NCBI RefSeq assembly: GCF_022458985.1
Contig: NC_061783.1
Coordinates: forward strand, 12,531,913 to 12,595,912
DNA from: Mugil cephalus
Taxonomy: Eukaryota > Chordata > Actinopteri > Mugiliformes > Mugilidae
Direction: 5' to 3'
DNA: 64,000 bases
Shown here in pieces: positions 37,679-49,486 of the stretch. Under the pieces are notes generated by a model. The model saw only the letters and a program-made list of their open reading frames with translations. It ran no database searches and had not been told where the DNA came from. The stretch's first letter is position 1. Each line of letters starts with the position of its first letter. The position numbers were made by a program, and so were the translations under genes.

Positions 37679-39299
37679 ATGAAGATGTCTCAGAATAATC
37701 CCGACAAAGACGACCAGACGTCAGGCAACAAAAAGACGATCTCTCTGCCCATCTCCAGGGTCAGGCTGATCATGAAGAGCTCCCCGGACGTGTCCAGCAT
37801 CAACCAGGACGCTCTCTTCCTCACCACCAAAGCCACAGTAAGCAGCAGCTTCTACGCCGACCCGTGGCTTCAGTGAGCTGTGCTAATTTATCGGCTCATC
37901 CATCTGCTGCTGCTGCTAACACGGGCTAACACCCCGCGGGCTCCTCGGCTCGCTGTAAATGATCGTGTTTGCAGTTTGAGTGTCTGGTGAGTTGCTGACT
38001 TGTCTTGTGTTGCTTGCAGGAGCTGTTCGTCCAGCACTTGGCTCTGTCGTCCTTTAACAACGGCTCCGGGAAAGAAACCAACTCTCTGTCGTACAGCGAC
38101 CTGGCTAACACCGCAGAGGACACTGAGACTTTCCACTTTCTCACAGGTGAGTCCCACCATCACAATGAACCATGAGCTCAAGTGACCAGAGCTTGAGTTA
38201 AACTATAGTTATACTATTCACAGTTAAAGCTGCTACTTTAAACACCTAATCAATATTATCAGATGAATACGTTCATAATTTAAATCATGTTACTGTTTTT
38301 CCCTTTGCCTTTCTCTGTTTCATATATTGTTTAATTGAACATCTTATTTTGGACTGGACTGAACATACTATTGACAATGAATGAACTGATTATTTGGAAA
38401 TGGTTGGAAATGGTGTGATCTACAAAATGACCACAAAGTTTAATCAGCAGTTTTCTCTCAACAAAAAGGAACAACCTAACGCTAAAGTAGGAACTGGATC
38501 AGTTCATACTATAGGAGCATTGGATACTTATGAGTTTAATACAAATGCATAATTTGTTAGCCAATCCAGACATTTCTCTATTTCTGTAAACAATTGGATT
38601 GCTTTACTACATTATATTGTATTACAATTAATGTACAATTATTTTGTACTGCTATAGATCATTTACCTCTACTCAGTTTTTAGTTAAACATCATTGAAAT
38701 ACCTTTATTATTTATCCAGGTCATAATAATGTAAATATATAGACACTTAACACTGTGTCACCAGATCCGGCGATAGATGGTGACTTATCAGTCATTCATT
38801 TAAATATAAAGCAAACTTTGAATTTATAAATCCACGTGGATGCTATTTTGTCAATAAAACCATTGATTGTCATGTACTGTTAATTAATCCTGATAAAAGT
38901 TCTACATTCTTTTGCTGAACAAATGATAGTTTAGTACTTTAGTACAATAATCAACAAGAAGACTAAAATACTCATGTTATTATGTGAGTCCATGGTAGCT
39001 GACCAGCCTCTGTAAGGTTCCTTTCACTCTGAATTATTGTCTCAACCATGCACCATTTATGGAAACATATTCAGGGTTTAGTTTCGTAGCACATAATTGT
39101 TTTTGGCCAAATGGGAATGTTCTTGACAGTGGGAATGGAATTGCACCTCTTACCAAAAAAATAAATGTAGTAACATACAGTGACTCTGACACTGTGTCGT
39201 GGTGTTTTTTTTCTGACAGATATCCTACCTAAGAAGATCTTGGCTCGAGATTACCTCAAAACCTTGGAGCAAATGCAAGAAGAGGAAGCCGATTTATAA
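37679..39299 (+). CDS. chrac1: Chromatin accessibility complex protein 1 (histone fold)
   Basis: CHRAC1 pairs with POLE3 through a histone fold and forms part of the ACF/CHRAC nucleosome-sliding complex. Three exons join in phase: 37679-37837, 38020-38146, 39220-39299. They give 121 residues, or 119 if the second ATG at 37685 is used (human 131). Human-like blocks are ISLPISRVRLIMKSSPDVSS, INQDALFLTTKATELFVQ, YSDLANTAEDTETFHFL and DILPKKILARDYLK. The acidic tail is shorter than in human. Intron 2 is about 1.1 kb and holds nothing recognised. A poly(A) signal lies at 40225. Confidence 0.95.
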
Positions 39300-40500
39300 A
39301 AAGGGAGCTCAGGATGAATTTCCTGCTTGGGCAGATGTTATCACACGTACACATCCTGCCTGTCACTGAGAGCAAAGTGACTGTCAGTGGAGACGCTCTG
39401 TGAACTTTCTTAGTGCTTTTAAACACACTGAGTTCACCTGTAGGCCTTTTGAAAGAAAGGGGACATGGATCTGAAACAGGAAACCACGATGAGAACTTTG
39501 AGACCGACTTTAGACTCGACAGCGTTCTAGAAGAGCGTAGAGGTCGTACTATAAATCCATGATAAATAGTTGATGCCTGCAAAGTAAATTTGTAACAAAT
39601 GCTCAAAGAAAGCAGCCGTAGCTGTATTTTCGTTCAGGCTTTGTGTAAGTACTCTTGAGTGGAGTTTTAAAGAATTATGCAAACAAGTGTTTGCATTTGA
39701 TTTGTACACACAGACTGTCTTCAAAGGTTTTCTGGTAGCAGTGTCTTGCATTTTTTTCATCCTCACTATCAGGACGTGTGAAATGTTTCCCCTTAGCTTT
39801 CAGGCCCGTACAGGCTCACTCCACGTGAAAGACCAAGGCTTATAAACCCATTCCACACAGCTGGAGCACAGATGTCTCAACTCCTGAGTTGCTATTCCCT
39901 TTCAAATATGGCTGACCTTGTTTAACAGATGCTGTCAAACATCAAATTTAAAGTAAATCTGCTGTTGTTACTGATTATACACAGTACTGTATTTTTTTTA
40001 TTTTTATTTTTTTTAAGATATGGTCACATTGAACTGTGAGTAGGTTGTCATAATACTTGAAATAGGTTTTTTTTTCTCCAGCATAAATACAAAGCTTATT
40101 AATATGCTGTTGGTGTCCAAAATTAACACTCAGCGCAACAGATGTGAATATTTAAAATGTATACAGTTTGGAAAGCATCCTCCTCTCTTATATCTACAAA
40201 TTTGTGGTTTAGATTTGATATTAAAATAAAGAGTTGTGCTGTAAGATATGCGGCGTATTGGCGTGTGTTAAAGAACTTGTTTCTTCTTTCCAAGCTTCAA
40301 AAGTGTCCTGTGGTTTTACAAGAAGTTTCGTGTGACCATGAAATCTCCATGTGGAACATGTTTCCAGGCAGGTCATATAAAACTCAATTTTACTGCATTG
40401 TGATCGTCAAACGTCCCTGATTATATGAGCTTTACTCAAACGCTGCTCAATCCAGGTTACACGTTTTATTTTGATAGGTGTCGTGTTAAAATAATAAGGT
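39300..40500. other. chrac1 3' UTR and convergent gene ends
   Basis: This is the probable chrac1 3' UTR, ending after the plus-strand AATAAA at 40225-40230. It faces a minus-strand AATAAA (TTTATT at 40465-40470) of the next gene. The chrac1 3' UTR would be about 950 bases. No coding frame is supported here. Confidence 0.5.
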
Positions 40501-40625
40501 GCATATCAAGTGTGTTTTGTTCTCGTGGTACAATAATCCTGAGCATGCATGCGCTGGCTACGGTGTTGCTTAAGACATTCATTTATAAATACAGTTAAAA
40601 CAAGACGTCGGTTTCGCCACCTCTG

Positions 40626-42940
40626 TCACTGGTGGATGAGTTTGCTGAGTCGAAGCTGCATGTTGAGCAGAGTTTGCTCTAAAGTGGAAAACTGCTTCTC
40701 CAGGTGGTTTGCCACGTGCTCTCTGACGTCTATGGCGTCCCTCGCGTTGGCAAGATGCTCCTTCATGCTGGAGAGGACGACAAACAAGTAAACAAATCTA
40801 AGGTCAATTCACAAAACCGACGTGTTCTCGCATCTGAAAGGATTAAGTTGAATGTTGCAGCTTTAATAGCGGAACGCTCTCTCAGCCAGATGTCTCGACA
40901 AATGAGTGTTGGAAAATACTTGAAATGACTCAGCTTGTCTGGAAGGGGTTTCCACTCGTTACTTGGCCCTGTGTTACATTTTTACATTTGGGCCATAGGA
41001 GGCTTCCAGAGCCCTGGCTCCCACAGCTGGCCTTCGTCTGCTAGTGCACCACTTTTTTAATTTTATGGCTGCAGGTTTCGTGGCACGTGGTTACAAGGGA
41101 ACTGATTTTTGACTGAAAAGTAATGCCCGGGCCTCCTACGAGGATTATAGGGAAACGATTTGGAAAGAAAAAGGGGGTCAAAGTGAGCAAGCCAGTGGTG
41201 TGGGTTGTTTTTGGGGATTGTAGTGTCTGTCTGTCCACTGCTTTGGTCCAGACTCAAAAACTCCTAAATGGGTCACGAATACATTTGGCGCAAACGTTAA
41301 TGATCGTCACGGGATGAATCTGTGCGATGTTAATTATTTCTGAATGTTTCCCTTAAAATCCTGCAAATTAGCTCTGCATCTATTTTTCATTTACCAATGA
41401 TGGTTCCTGTAACTTCTGTGATGTCTTAGTACTTGCTAAACATCAACAGAGTAGCCTTGTAACTGTGAGCACGTCAGCATGAAAACATTAGCATGAAGTC
41501 CTAACCTATTCTGTGAAAAAGTAGCCAACAGATTTAACCTCCTGAGAACCTGCGTCCTCATACGGGGACATTAAGTTTCAGATTTGTGGCAGCTTATTCT
41601 GCTTCATTTAAACTTTTATCCTCTTAACTATTAGTTATTAGATATTAGTTTGTGTAAAAAGGTACAAAATCTATACTTATTTAATTTTTGCTTATTAACT
41701 TTTCTAGTTTAATATTACAAGCAAATTCTATCAGTAGTAACAAGCTATAACTTCAATAATTAACAATTCTGCTTTTGCACATCAATGTTCAGACATTAAA
41801 ATTATCAGTTTTATATATTTTCTTTACATATTTGTGACTTTATTATAATATTGAGTGAAATAATCCCTGTGTCCACACATCAGGACATATTTTTTTCTTC
41901 CAAAAACTACTTCCTGTCCAAAGACGATGCTTAGTTTTTACAGTTCGTAGGTCCTATTAATGCCAAATAAATAGAAATGGAGAAAAGAAAAATCCATAAA
42001 AAACAAAAGTGCAGTTCTCAGGAGGTTAAAGAGCCACCGTTGCTGCTTGTTTTTCTTCTACTTTGGAACAGATTTCCAGAAGAAAAGAAACGTCTCCTGC
42101 ACAGCTACAATATCATGAAATTGATTTGAATTAATTAACCGAGGCATATCAGTTTAAGTTTATTTATACATACCTTTAAGTTTAGTTTAAGTTTAGAGTT
42201 AGAGGAATATATTCTATAGAGCTTGTTTCACTCTTTTCTTACACTGTATTTAGTTAAGAATAGCTGAATATTCATCATTTGGTTATATTTGCCATAAATT
42301 GAGGGTAATAAACCTGCTGAGGGTCTTTTTTTTTTAGTATTATAAGACATTCCTCATCCCCATGCATAGACCTGATGAATAAATTGTCCACGTATTTCTA
42401 TTCTTACCTTGTGTAGACCCCTTGCTCCTTCCCCTCTTTTCTCTTCTCAGCCAGAGAGACAAACACCGTCTCCATGGTCGTTATAGTTTCTACCATGCTC
42501 TGGTGGTCTGAGAGGATCCCCTGGACCTCCTCTCTGGCCTGCTGCTCGTAGGACATCCCTCCCTCCTCCACCCCGCTGGAAGTGGACACAGCCTGTAAGG
42601 CAGCCCTGTTCTGCAGGACGAGCAGTCGGGACTTGGCAAACTCCTTGGGCCCAGCTATGTTTTCCCAGCAGATTGGAGGGGATGGCGGTAGCCAGAACCG
42701 CTGGGTGCAGTTGACCGGGTTTCCTGGGGACTCTGTTACAAAGGGGCTGTCAGCAGGAAAGCTGTGGAGCAGGTGCAGAAAAGATGAACCAGAGCCCCAC
42801 TCCCAGGCCTCTTGGTCTGGTTCACCTGATGCATCCTCTTCGGAGAAATCGGGTCCTGCATCCTCTGCTGGGGAACAAGCTCCCAACAGGAGACAGCAGG
42901 AAAGACAGAGCCAGGCCCGTGTCACTGACTCCTGGAGCAT
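40626..42940 (-). CDS. Predicted small secreted coiled-coil protein, not recognised
   Basis: Two coding exons, 42408-42940 and 40626-40767, join in phase (ACA AG|C ATG) and give 224 residues. The first ATG in the frame (42940) starts a clear signal peptide (MLQESVTRAWLCLSCCLLLG), so the product is likely secreted or luminal. An acidic stretch follows, then VNCTQRFWLPPSPPICWENI with an N-glycosylation sequon (NCT) and two cysteines that could pair. From about residue 115 to the end the sequence is charged, helical and coiled-coil-like (EEVQGILSDHQSMVETITTM ... NHLEKQFSTLEQTLLNMQLR). A probable non-coding first exon ends at the donor at 43635, and the coding exon is entered at about 42951. Splice sites, signal peptide and poly(A) signal (40465) argue for a real gene. 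I cannot assign a family; a fish-specific or fast-evolving secreted protein is an inference. Confidence 0.7.
41538..42025. mobile_element. piggyBac-type MITE with TTAA target duplication
   Basis: A 488-base element starts CCTCCTGAGAACCTGC and ends with its inverted copy (GCAGTTCTCAGGAGG). TTAA lies directly outside both ends (41534-41537 and 42026-42029). TTAA target sites with CC-starting ends are the mark of piggyBac transposition. There is no transposase frame, so it is non-autonomous. It sits in the single coding intron of the unnamed secreted-protein gene. Confidence 0.8.
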
Positions 42941-45640
42941 CTCCAAACTGTCTGGAACATGAAGTATCAGACTTAATTAGTCCTCCAGGCGTCATGACAG
43001 AAACTGTTATTGTTACTGATACAAAGCTGTTACTGATACTGTCACTCAAAAAAATATCCTCTTGCATTTCCATTTTTTTGCTGTAGAATTAGAAAAATAT
43101 AGACAACCTTTATTTGTTCCGCATAGGACGATCTGCTAAGTGGAAATAGACTCTTGTTTAGTTCATGTAATCATAAAAATACGTCCATGCATCCATCATT
43201 TCTAGACTTAAGTTGTTTGAAGCAGATTTTATAGATCACAAAGTTTACATTGATCATTAGAAGCGTTAACGCCGTCGCTTTAACCTTCCAAAATAAAAGC
43301 CAAACAAAGAACAACAAAGAGGAAGAGACTGAAGGCAATATTTTCTAGCTACAACAAAATACGTCATAAAATACAACACGCATTTATGCAACTATGATAA
43401 GAGTCCAGTATAAATTCGTGTTTTCTTTCTTCCCATTATTTTTTATTTTTTATTTTTAACGGAAGTTTACTTTAATTTTGGTAGCGTCGTGACCAGCATG
43501 CTGGCAAAAGTTTGCCAATTAACGGATCGCTGTGGGAAATACGGAATTCCCGACAATCACAATAACTATAACAAATACGGGTATAATCCTCAATAGTTCT
43601 ACTGTGAGCTAAGCTCCTGCATAAGTGGTCTTACCTTGCGAAGAAAGCACAGGGACTGAGCGGTGTTTGTGTGTCTGTGTGCAGCGACGTTTCTCTGAGG
43701 AGCCTGAGGCCGTCGGAAAAAATGAGTCGTTGGCTGCAGCCTGTTACATGCACTCTGAATCACTTTTTACTGGCCCGGTAACAACAGATTCAGGAGCAAG
43801 GATTTTCCCTCAGAGTCTTTTGGAAACTTACCTTGAAGTATGAAAAATGCACTTGTAGTTTATGCCTCCCTATTTAGTGGAAAGAGATAGCGTGTCTTTC
43901 TGCAGCCTGTGCCTAAACAGAAGACTATTTCCTTCACTGTAAGATTATCTTCTATGCTGATTTATTCTTTTTGGTTCTTTTTTTTTTCTTTTTGCACAGC
44001 TTTTCTTCTCTACAAGTAAAGATTTTGTGAATGGAGTGTTAGACAGAGGAGGAGGAGGAGTGATGCTTCTGGTATTTATGAGCATTTTTACAATGTCTTT
44101 AAACAGGCCTGGCTTTAGGTTTGGATTAGGACCAGTTTTAAAGTTAAAACTAATTTACCTGGAAACTCTGCCTGTGTACACTCATCAACTGTTTTAATCA
44201 CTGTTCTCACATGAATGTTCTACTCACACTGGAGAACAACACACAGCATTTGTATTCTTTAAGTGAGTGTTTAAATTGGCCATGAAATGAATTTATAATG
44301 GCCCAAAGCTCTTACCCTGACATAAGCAATGAGGAATGAGACACGTTTTGGCACAAACAGCCGAGGGTGTCGTAATTTGGGGGGGGCGGACAGGACACGA
44401 GGCAACGCCATCTGAGAATGAACAGTGGGTTTGAGGATGAGCTGTAGAACATAATAGTGGGGGGACTGAAAAATGTCGTTTCATATCATGCAACAGAACA
44501 GCCTATGGCCTTTTAAATAGTTTCAAATAAAAACACAGTTTTCCCTGCTGCCTTGAAATGTAAGTGAACTAAACTCACATGGAGCTCTTCAGCAGGTGAG
44601 TAAAGGTCGTCTAACTTGAGAGTTTAATACATTTAGGATATGAATTGGACTCTGTTATAACTCTATTTATCATTTTTGAAGAGTTGTTTTCTCATTAGAA
44701 ACTTAAAGGTGTGGCTCCAGAGATCTTGTTAAAGAAATATTTAGATGTTTTTTGAGTGAGGTTCAGTGGATTACTTAAAGCAGATGGTGGTCAGTGTGAT
44801 CACAGTTGTGGGCGGAGCAGAGAGGAGGATCAGCACGAAAACTAAGCAACAAACAGCTGTGGACAGGATCAGCAGCAAAATAGATTTTAGCCTCTAAAAA
44901 CACATCAATATCAGTTAAAGTGCTCATTTTATTTAGAAAATTATCACAGTTTTACTTTTCTGGTGGGTAATTGAAGGCCAAGTTACCTCCAGACTCCAAA
45001 GACAAAAACTTGTTTACCTAGGCATGTTGGATTGAATCTGAATTATTGTGTTAAAACATCAAAATGCACACAACATCATCATCTTCTGTAGGTAAAAACG
45101 TATTGACTTATTATTGCCACACTCCAAATAAACCAAGTCGTACCTTTAAAATCTATGTCAGGGGTTTTCAAAGTGTTGCACAGTGAGCCTCCAATAAGAG
45201 AACTCAAAAGCAGCCACTCTAACTGGACTTTAACTGGACAACTTAAGTGCACATAAACGCGTTGCTCCGACAAATCTCAGAGTTCTTCTAATCCGACTAA
45301 GACAGATAATGAGATTGGAAAATGATTTTCATCGGCCTTAATCAAGTTTAATTAGACAACGTGTGTGCGCATGCTCCACAACCGCTGCTCTGGTCTATGA
45401 CCCCGGAACAAAACATCCAAGAAAACCTGTCACAGAAGAAGAAGGTAAACAGAGCCAGTAGAAGACCCATCTGAGGGACAGCGTGCATCTTATCTGCACC
45501 ATAAGTAGCCAAACTTTAAATAATCTGGGTCATACTTCCTCCGCTTTCTGCTCACCACAGACTCTGTGTGTCCTCACTTTCACTCTAGGTAGCCTACTGA
45601 AAATCAATCCACTATGCACTTTCGAAAGCACTGTAGTTAA

Positions 45641-46315
45641 CACTGATGGGAATAACGGCGTTAAGATAAACGGCGTTGTTTTTTCAGTAAACTAACTTAT
45701 TACTATTTCCATCGTTATAACGCCGTTTCTATTACTGGAAATTAAATGGGGTGCGTTACAAACGCTGTCTGTTATCATCCGACTTGGTTCTCAGACAGAT
45801 TTTTCAATTAAACAAATCAAATGTGTTGACCGTTAATGGAGGCGCATAGGTGAACGGCGGCTTTTTTATATACAGCTTGTATAGCGATCTCCCACACTTT
45901 TTAAATGATCATGGCAGCGCTCTGCGTGTTTGACGGGTCCATTCTTCAGGTCATCAACTTTACCTGCAATGTACGCGATGACGCGCGAGGGAGGAAAAAA
46001 CAGGCACGCAGCTAACAGCACTGAAGGCAAGTCGGGTCGACCCGGGATTTTCGAAAGCGGTATGTCTACAGTTGGGGTCTGAGGTGCAATAAATATTAAA
46101 AGTTCTTTGTAAGTATGTGTCTGTGCAATTCTACTCTATGCAACTGGCTTGTGAAACCTGCTAAGAAAAAAAATCCAAATTATTAGACATATTTAAGCTT
46201 TTAAAAAGAATAGTAACGAAATAGTTACTTTCCCTGGTAACTAGTTACAGTTATAGTGGTGCAATTTAGTTACTAACTCAGCTACTTACTCCAGAAAGTA
46301 ACGTGCCAAACACTG
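45641..46315. mobile_element. Probable non-autonomous hAT-type element
   Basis: The left end reads CACTGATGGGAATAACGGCG and repeats the AACGGCGTT theme at 45668 and, inverted, at 45719. The right end, inverted, reads CAGTGTTTGGCACGTTACTT followed by GTAACTAGTTAC motifs. These are typical of fish hAT family ends. No transposase frame and no convincing 8-base target duplication were found, so the borders and even the single-element reading are uncertain. Confidence 0.5.
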
Positions 46316-46515
46316 CAACTGACATTAGCTAACGTTAGCATCATGATTAAGTGCACACATATGAACTATCAGGGTCCCACAGCTTTCCATCTTTGTACAC
46401 CTGTTTTATGGCCTGAAGCCATAAATTTCTACATTTTTCTGATCTACATTTTTATCCCTCCCTCTTGAGAAGAGCAGAAAAAATTTTCATCGCGGCAACT
46501 TTGTTTTAGTCACGG

Positions 46516-46608
46516 TGACGTCATTATGGCGTCATGGCGACGGCATGATCTCGGTTTCTCCTGTTGTCATTCATTCATGATGACGTAACCACCTGGCCAC
46601 TGACGTCA
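46516..46608. promoter_or_regulatory. Cluster of CRE-like TGACGT sites
   Basis: There are two perfect palindromic CRE sites TGACGTCA (46516-46523 and 46601-46608) and a TGACGTAA (46581-46588) within 93 bases. CREB/ATF proteins bind this motif. There is no gene start next to it, so a distal element or part of an old repeat are both possible. Confidence 0.4.
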
Positions 46609-46987
46609 TCGTGCCGCCACGGCGGAGTTTGTAAATAGGACCTTTCTCTGACTTGTTTCTCACACCTGTCAAACCCAGTGGCCAGATGATCAGCACACTA
46701 GGCTGCAGGAGGAGGCCTCGGCCTCCTCAAGCTCCACCAAGCTGACGCATTATGGTGTAGCTCTCAGCCATTCCAGTGGAAGGCCTTAAGTGGCCCTTAT
46801 AGTATTCTTATACTATAATACTGGGCATGTTCTCTGTGCCTGCTGGGTTTTCTCAGGTTAGGTTAGGTTAAAGTTACGATTGTAACCTTAACTTAATTGT
46901 CATTGTGGTTGTGAATGAGTGTGAGAATTTGTGACTCTTGTTGTGTGTGGGCCCGTTGTGTGGTTGTTGGCTTTGTGGATGAAGCGA

Positions 46988-47115
46988 GTGTTGGAAGTGT
47001 TGGTTGTGCTGGGTTGTGTTCCCAGAGATGGTTGTTGGTGCAGGTGTTGTGTTTTGGTGTGCATGGGTAATGTGTTGGAGATGTTGGTTGTGCGGGGTTG
47101 CGTTCCCAGAGGTTA
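46988..47115 (+). repeat. Imperfect tandem duplication, GT-rich
   Basis: Two copies of a roughly 40-base core (GTGTTGG...TGTTGGTTGTGC...GGTTG...GTTCCCAGAG) start about 84 bases apart. The strand is strongly biased to G and T. No known repeat family was recognised. Confidence 0.5.
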
Positions 47116-47323
47116 ATTGTAAAATTAGTCGTAGAAAGATTTGGTTTTGCTGGTTGTACAGTGTAAATCAGTTCTTCTGTGTGTGTGCCTAGATTACCTG
47201 TACCTGCCGCTTCATGGCCTCACGTTTGACTGCTCCCAGAAAGTCTCTGTTGGATTATCCTCAGCAGGTACGTGGATCCACCTATCCAAGCATCCACCAA
47301 CACTACAATTCCACCTGGACATA

Positions 47324-47380
47324 CACTACCAGACAAAAGTTTGGACACACTTTCTCATTGACCATAGGAGAACACACAGC
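47324..47380 (+). mobile_element. Tc1-like transposon terminal fragment
   Basis: The sequence CACTACCAGACAAAAGTTTG directly follows a TA and continues GGACACACTTTCTCATTG. This is the familiar end of a second fish Tc1-like family, different from the one in nup153. No second end or transposase was seen nearby. Confidence 0.7.
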
Positions 47381-47729
47381 AGAGATGAAGTATGGTCTGT
47401 CTTTATCATGTGAAGCCTTGCCAACAGAGATATAAGAAGAAGTAAAGCAGAACCGTCGAGGTAACTTAGCAACCCCTGAAATGTACAACTAACGTTGCAT
47501 TATGCATTAGCATTAACATGCAGGGGCGCCACCAGGAATTTTCAGTTCACACGGGAAAATATTATAAAATGGACACATCAAGACTTTTTCACTGCATTAC
47601 TATAATATTGCAATGCAGTACTAAATATAGTATTGCACACGTGTATGGACGTGTGACGCGTGTCTTGCCTCTAGCTAACGTTGTGAGGTCACAATGTGCC
47701 CTGTTCGAGAGGTCGCCACAAATAAAATG

Positions 47730-47730
<1 letters not shown>

Positions 47731-47765
<35 letters not shown>
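47731..47765. repeat. TTA/ATT microsatellite
   Basis: About twelve uninterrupted ATT units in intergenic sequence. Confidence 0.9.
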
Positions 47766-49051
47766 GTGACTAACCAGATGCTTACGCTTTTTTTCAGGTT
47801 AGTTTTTTTCTCACGCCACGCCTCCCCTGAAGTCCTCTGTCGCCCCCAAGGGGAGGCGCGACTCACACTTGGAAAATCACTGGCATACATGCACATTCCT
47901 GGTGGTTTACCTTATAACATGCAATTTTTGCTACCATTTACCTTAAGATGGTAAATTATGAAAACTAATAAAAAATACACGTTCGGCTTTGGGATACAGT
48001 GATATTTTTGTCATCTAGAGCCTAGTGGTAAAAACATACATTTTAAACTGAATTAACATGAATTTCCTCTTTGCTCTGCAGCTGTTGGTGGCAGACAGAT
48101 ATTGTTTTCAGGTCCAACTGTTAGGAGACATTGTTTTATTTAGTGTATTCGGTTGTTGTCGTGGGAGATGTCATTGTACTGACGTTTACTGAGGTGCAGT
48201 ATTTTGTTTTCCCCACAGTGAGTCGCACAGTCATGCTGTGTCATCGCGTTTTGTTTAGGCCACGCCCAGGCTTGCTTATTTTTCTGCGCATGTGAAGTTC
48301 GGAGCCCATTCCCTTCATGACTGACAGAAAATGTGAAACATCTTGGTTGTTCTGTCAGGTTATTCCCGGAGTTCAGCGCTGGTGAAGCTACAAAGCTGAA
48401 CGCCTGCTCAGTCTGAGTAGCCTGTAAATTGGGAGAGACATGTGTGAAATGAGTAATAAATATTTGAGTTTAAATATATGCAATATACACGTATATTCAA
48501 GATACTTAGGCTAAACAAAAACTTCAGGTCATGAAGTTACAGCGTATAAATGGTGTGAATGTTAAATTATGGTGCTGTATTTCTGGACTGCACAGATCTG
48601 GACCTCAGTGATGCTACAGTGACATCTAGCGGCAAGTACTGGAAATCGCAGCATCTGTTGACTCCCCATTAGTGAAACACTCATGAGGAGTCAACAAATT
48701 AAAAACTCCCAAGATGCTCTACGCATGCTTACAAGCTACAGCCATATCCCCAGAGAGTCAACAGAATTTCCTGATGTATTTTTAAAAATCAAATTCCATC
48801 ACAGTGGCGTCTGCGTGCAGCTTTCGGCCCCCGTACATTGAACACTGCCCATGCCCTGGGCCATGTAGGAGAGGGGCGGGGAGCAGAGAGGAGCTCCGCC
48901 TCCTCCAGGCTGCCGTCACCGGCGTTTCTGCTGCTGCTGCTGCTGGACCGGAGCAACTCGGCACCAACAACCAGCGGCTGGCTGCTCCTCCCGTGCTGAG
49001 GGAAGACTCGGTGCAGCCAGGAGCCTCCCGTCATTTCTCACGGCTATCGTC

Positions 49052-49454
49052 ATGGCCTCCGACGGCATGGACGAGCGATCTCCGCTGCTGTCGGGCCCCA
49101 ACTCCGAGAATGTGACCCCCACAGCTCCCCCGTACCTGCAGGATTCAAGTCCCCGAGGTAAACACACACACACAACACCACGCAGACACCCCACCGCCTG
49201 CATGCTGAATCATTTTCGGGGCGTATCGAGTTTGTGCGTAAATAAAAACTGCAGCAAGGCAAGGGCATCGTAGGGAAATCAGTGGGCTGCTGACCGAAAG
49301 GTGGAGCTTGCACTGTGAGAACTGGAGCAGTGGGTTAGAGAAGAGGGGCCTACAACAACACTAAGCTGTTTTTTTGTTTGTTTGTTTTTTTTTTTAGAGC
49401 AGAAATCCTCGCATCACGATTCATTGGGGCCTGTGGGGTTTTAGATTTTCGCAG

Positions 49455-49486
<32 letters not shown>

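Larger units (their letters stand above)
43636..49051. other. Gene-poor, repeat-bearing intergenic region
   Basis: Between the unnamed gene and pip4p2 I find no supported coding gene. The stretch holds the hAT-like element, the GT-rich tandem repeat, a Tc1 end, a CRE-like cluster and a TTA microsatellite, all listed separately. The last 200 bases (48840-49051) are GC-rich and are the probable promoter and 5' UTR of pip4p2. Confidence 0.5.

Noticed and set aside
48804-49115. 103-residue plus-strand frame over the pip4p2 start
   Set aside because: It is in a different frame from the conserved [13 protein letters not shown] and reflects GC-rich 5' UTR.
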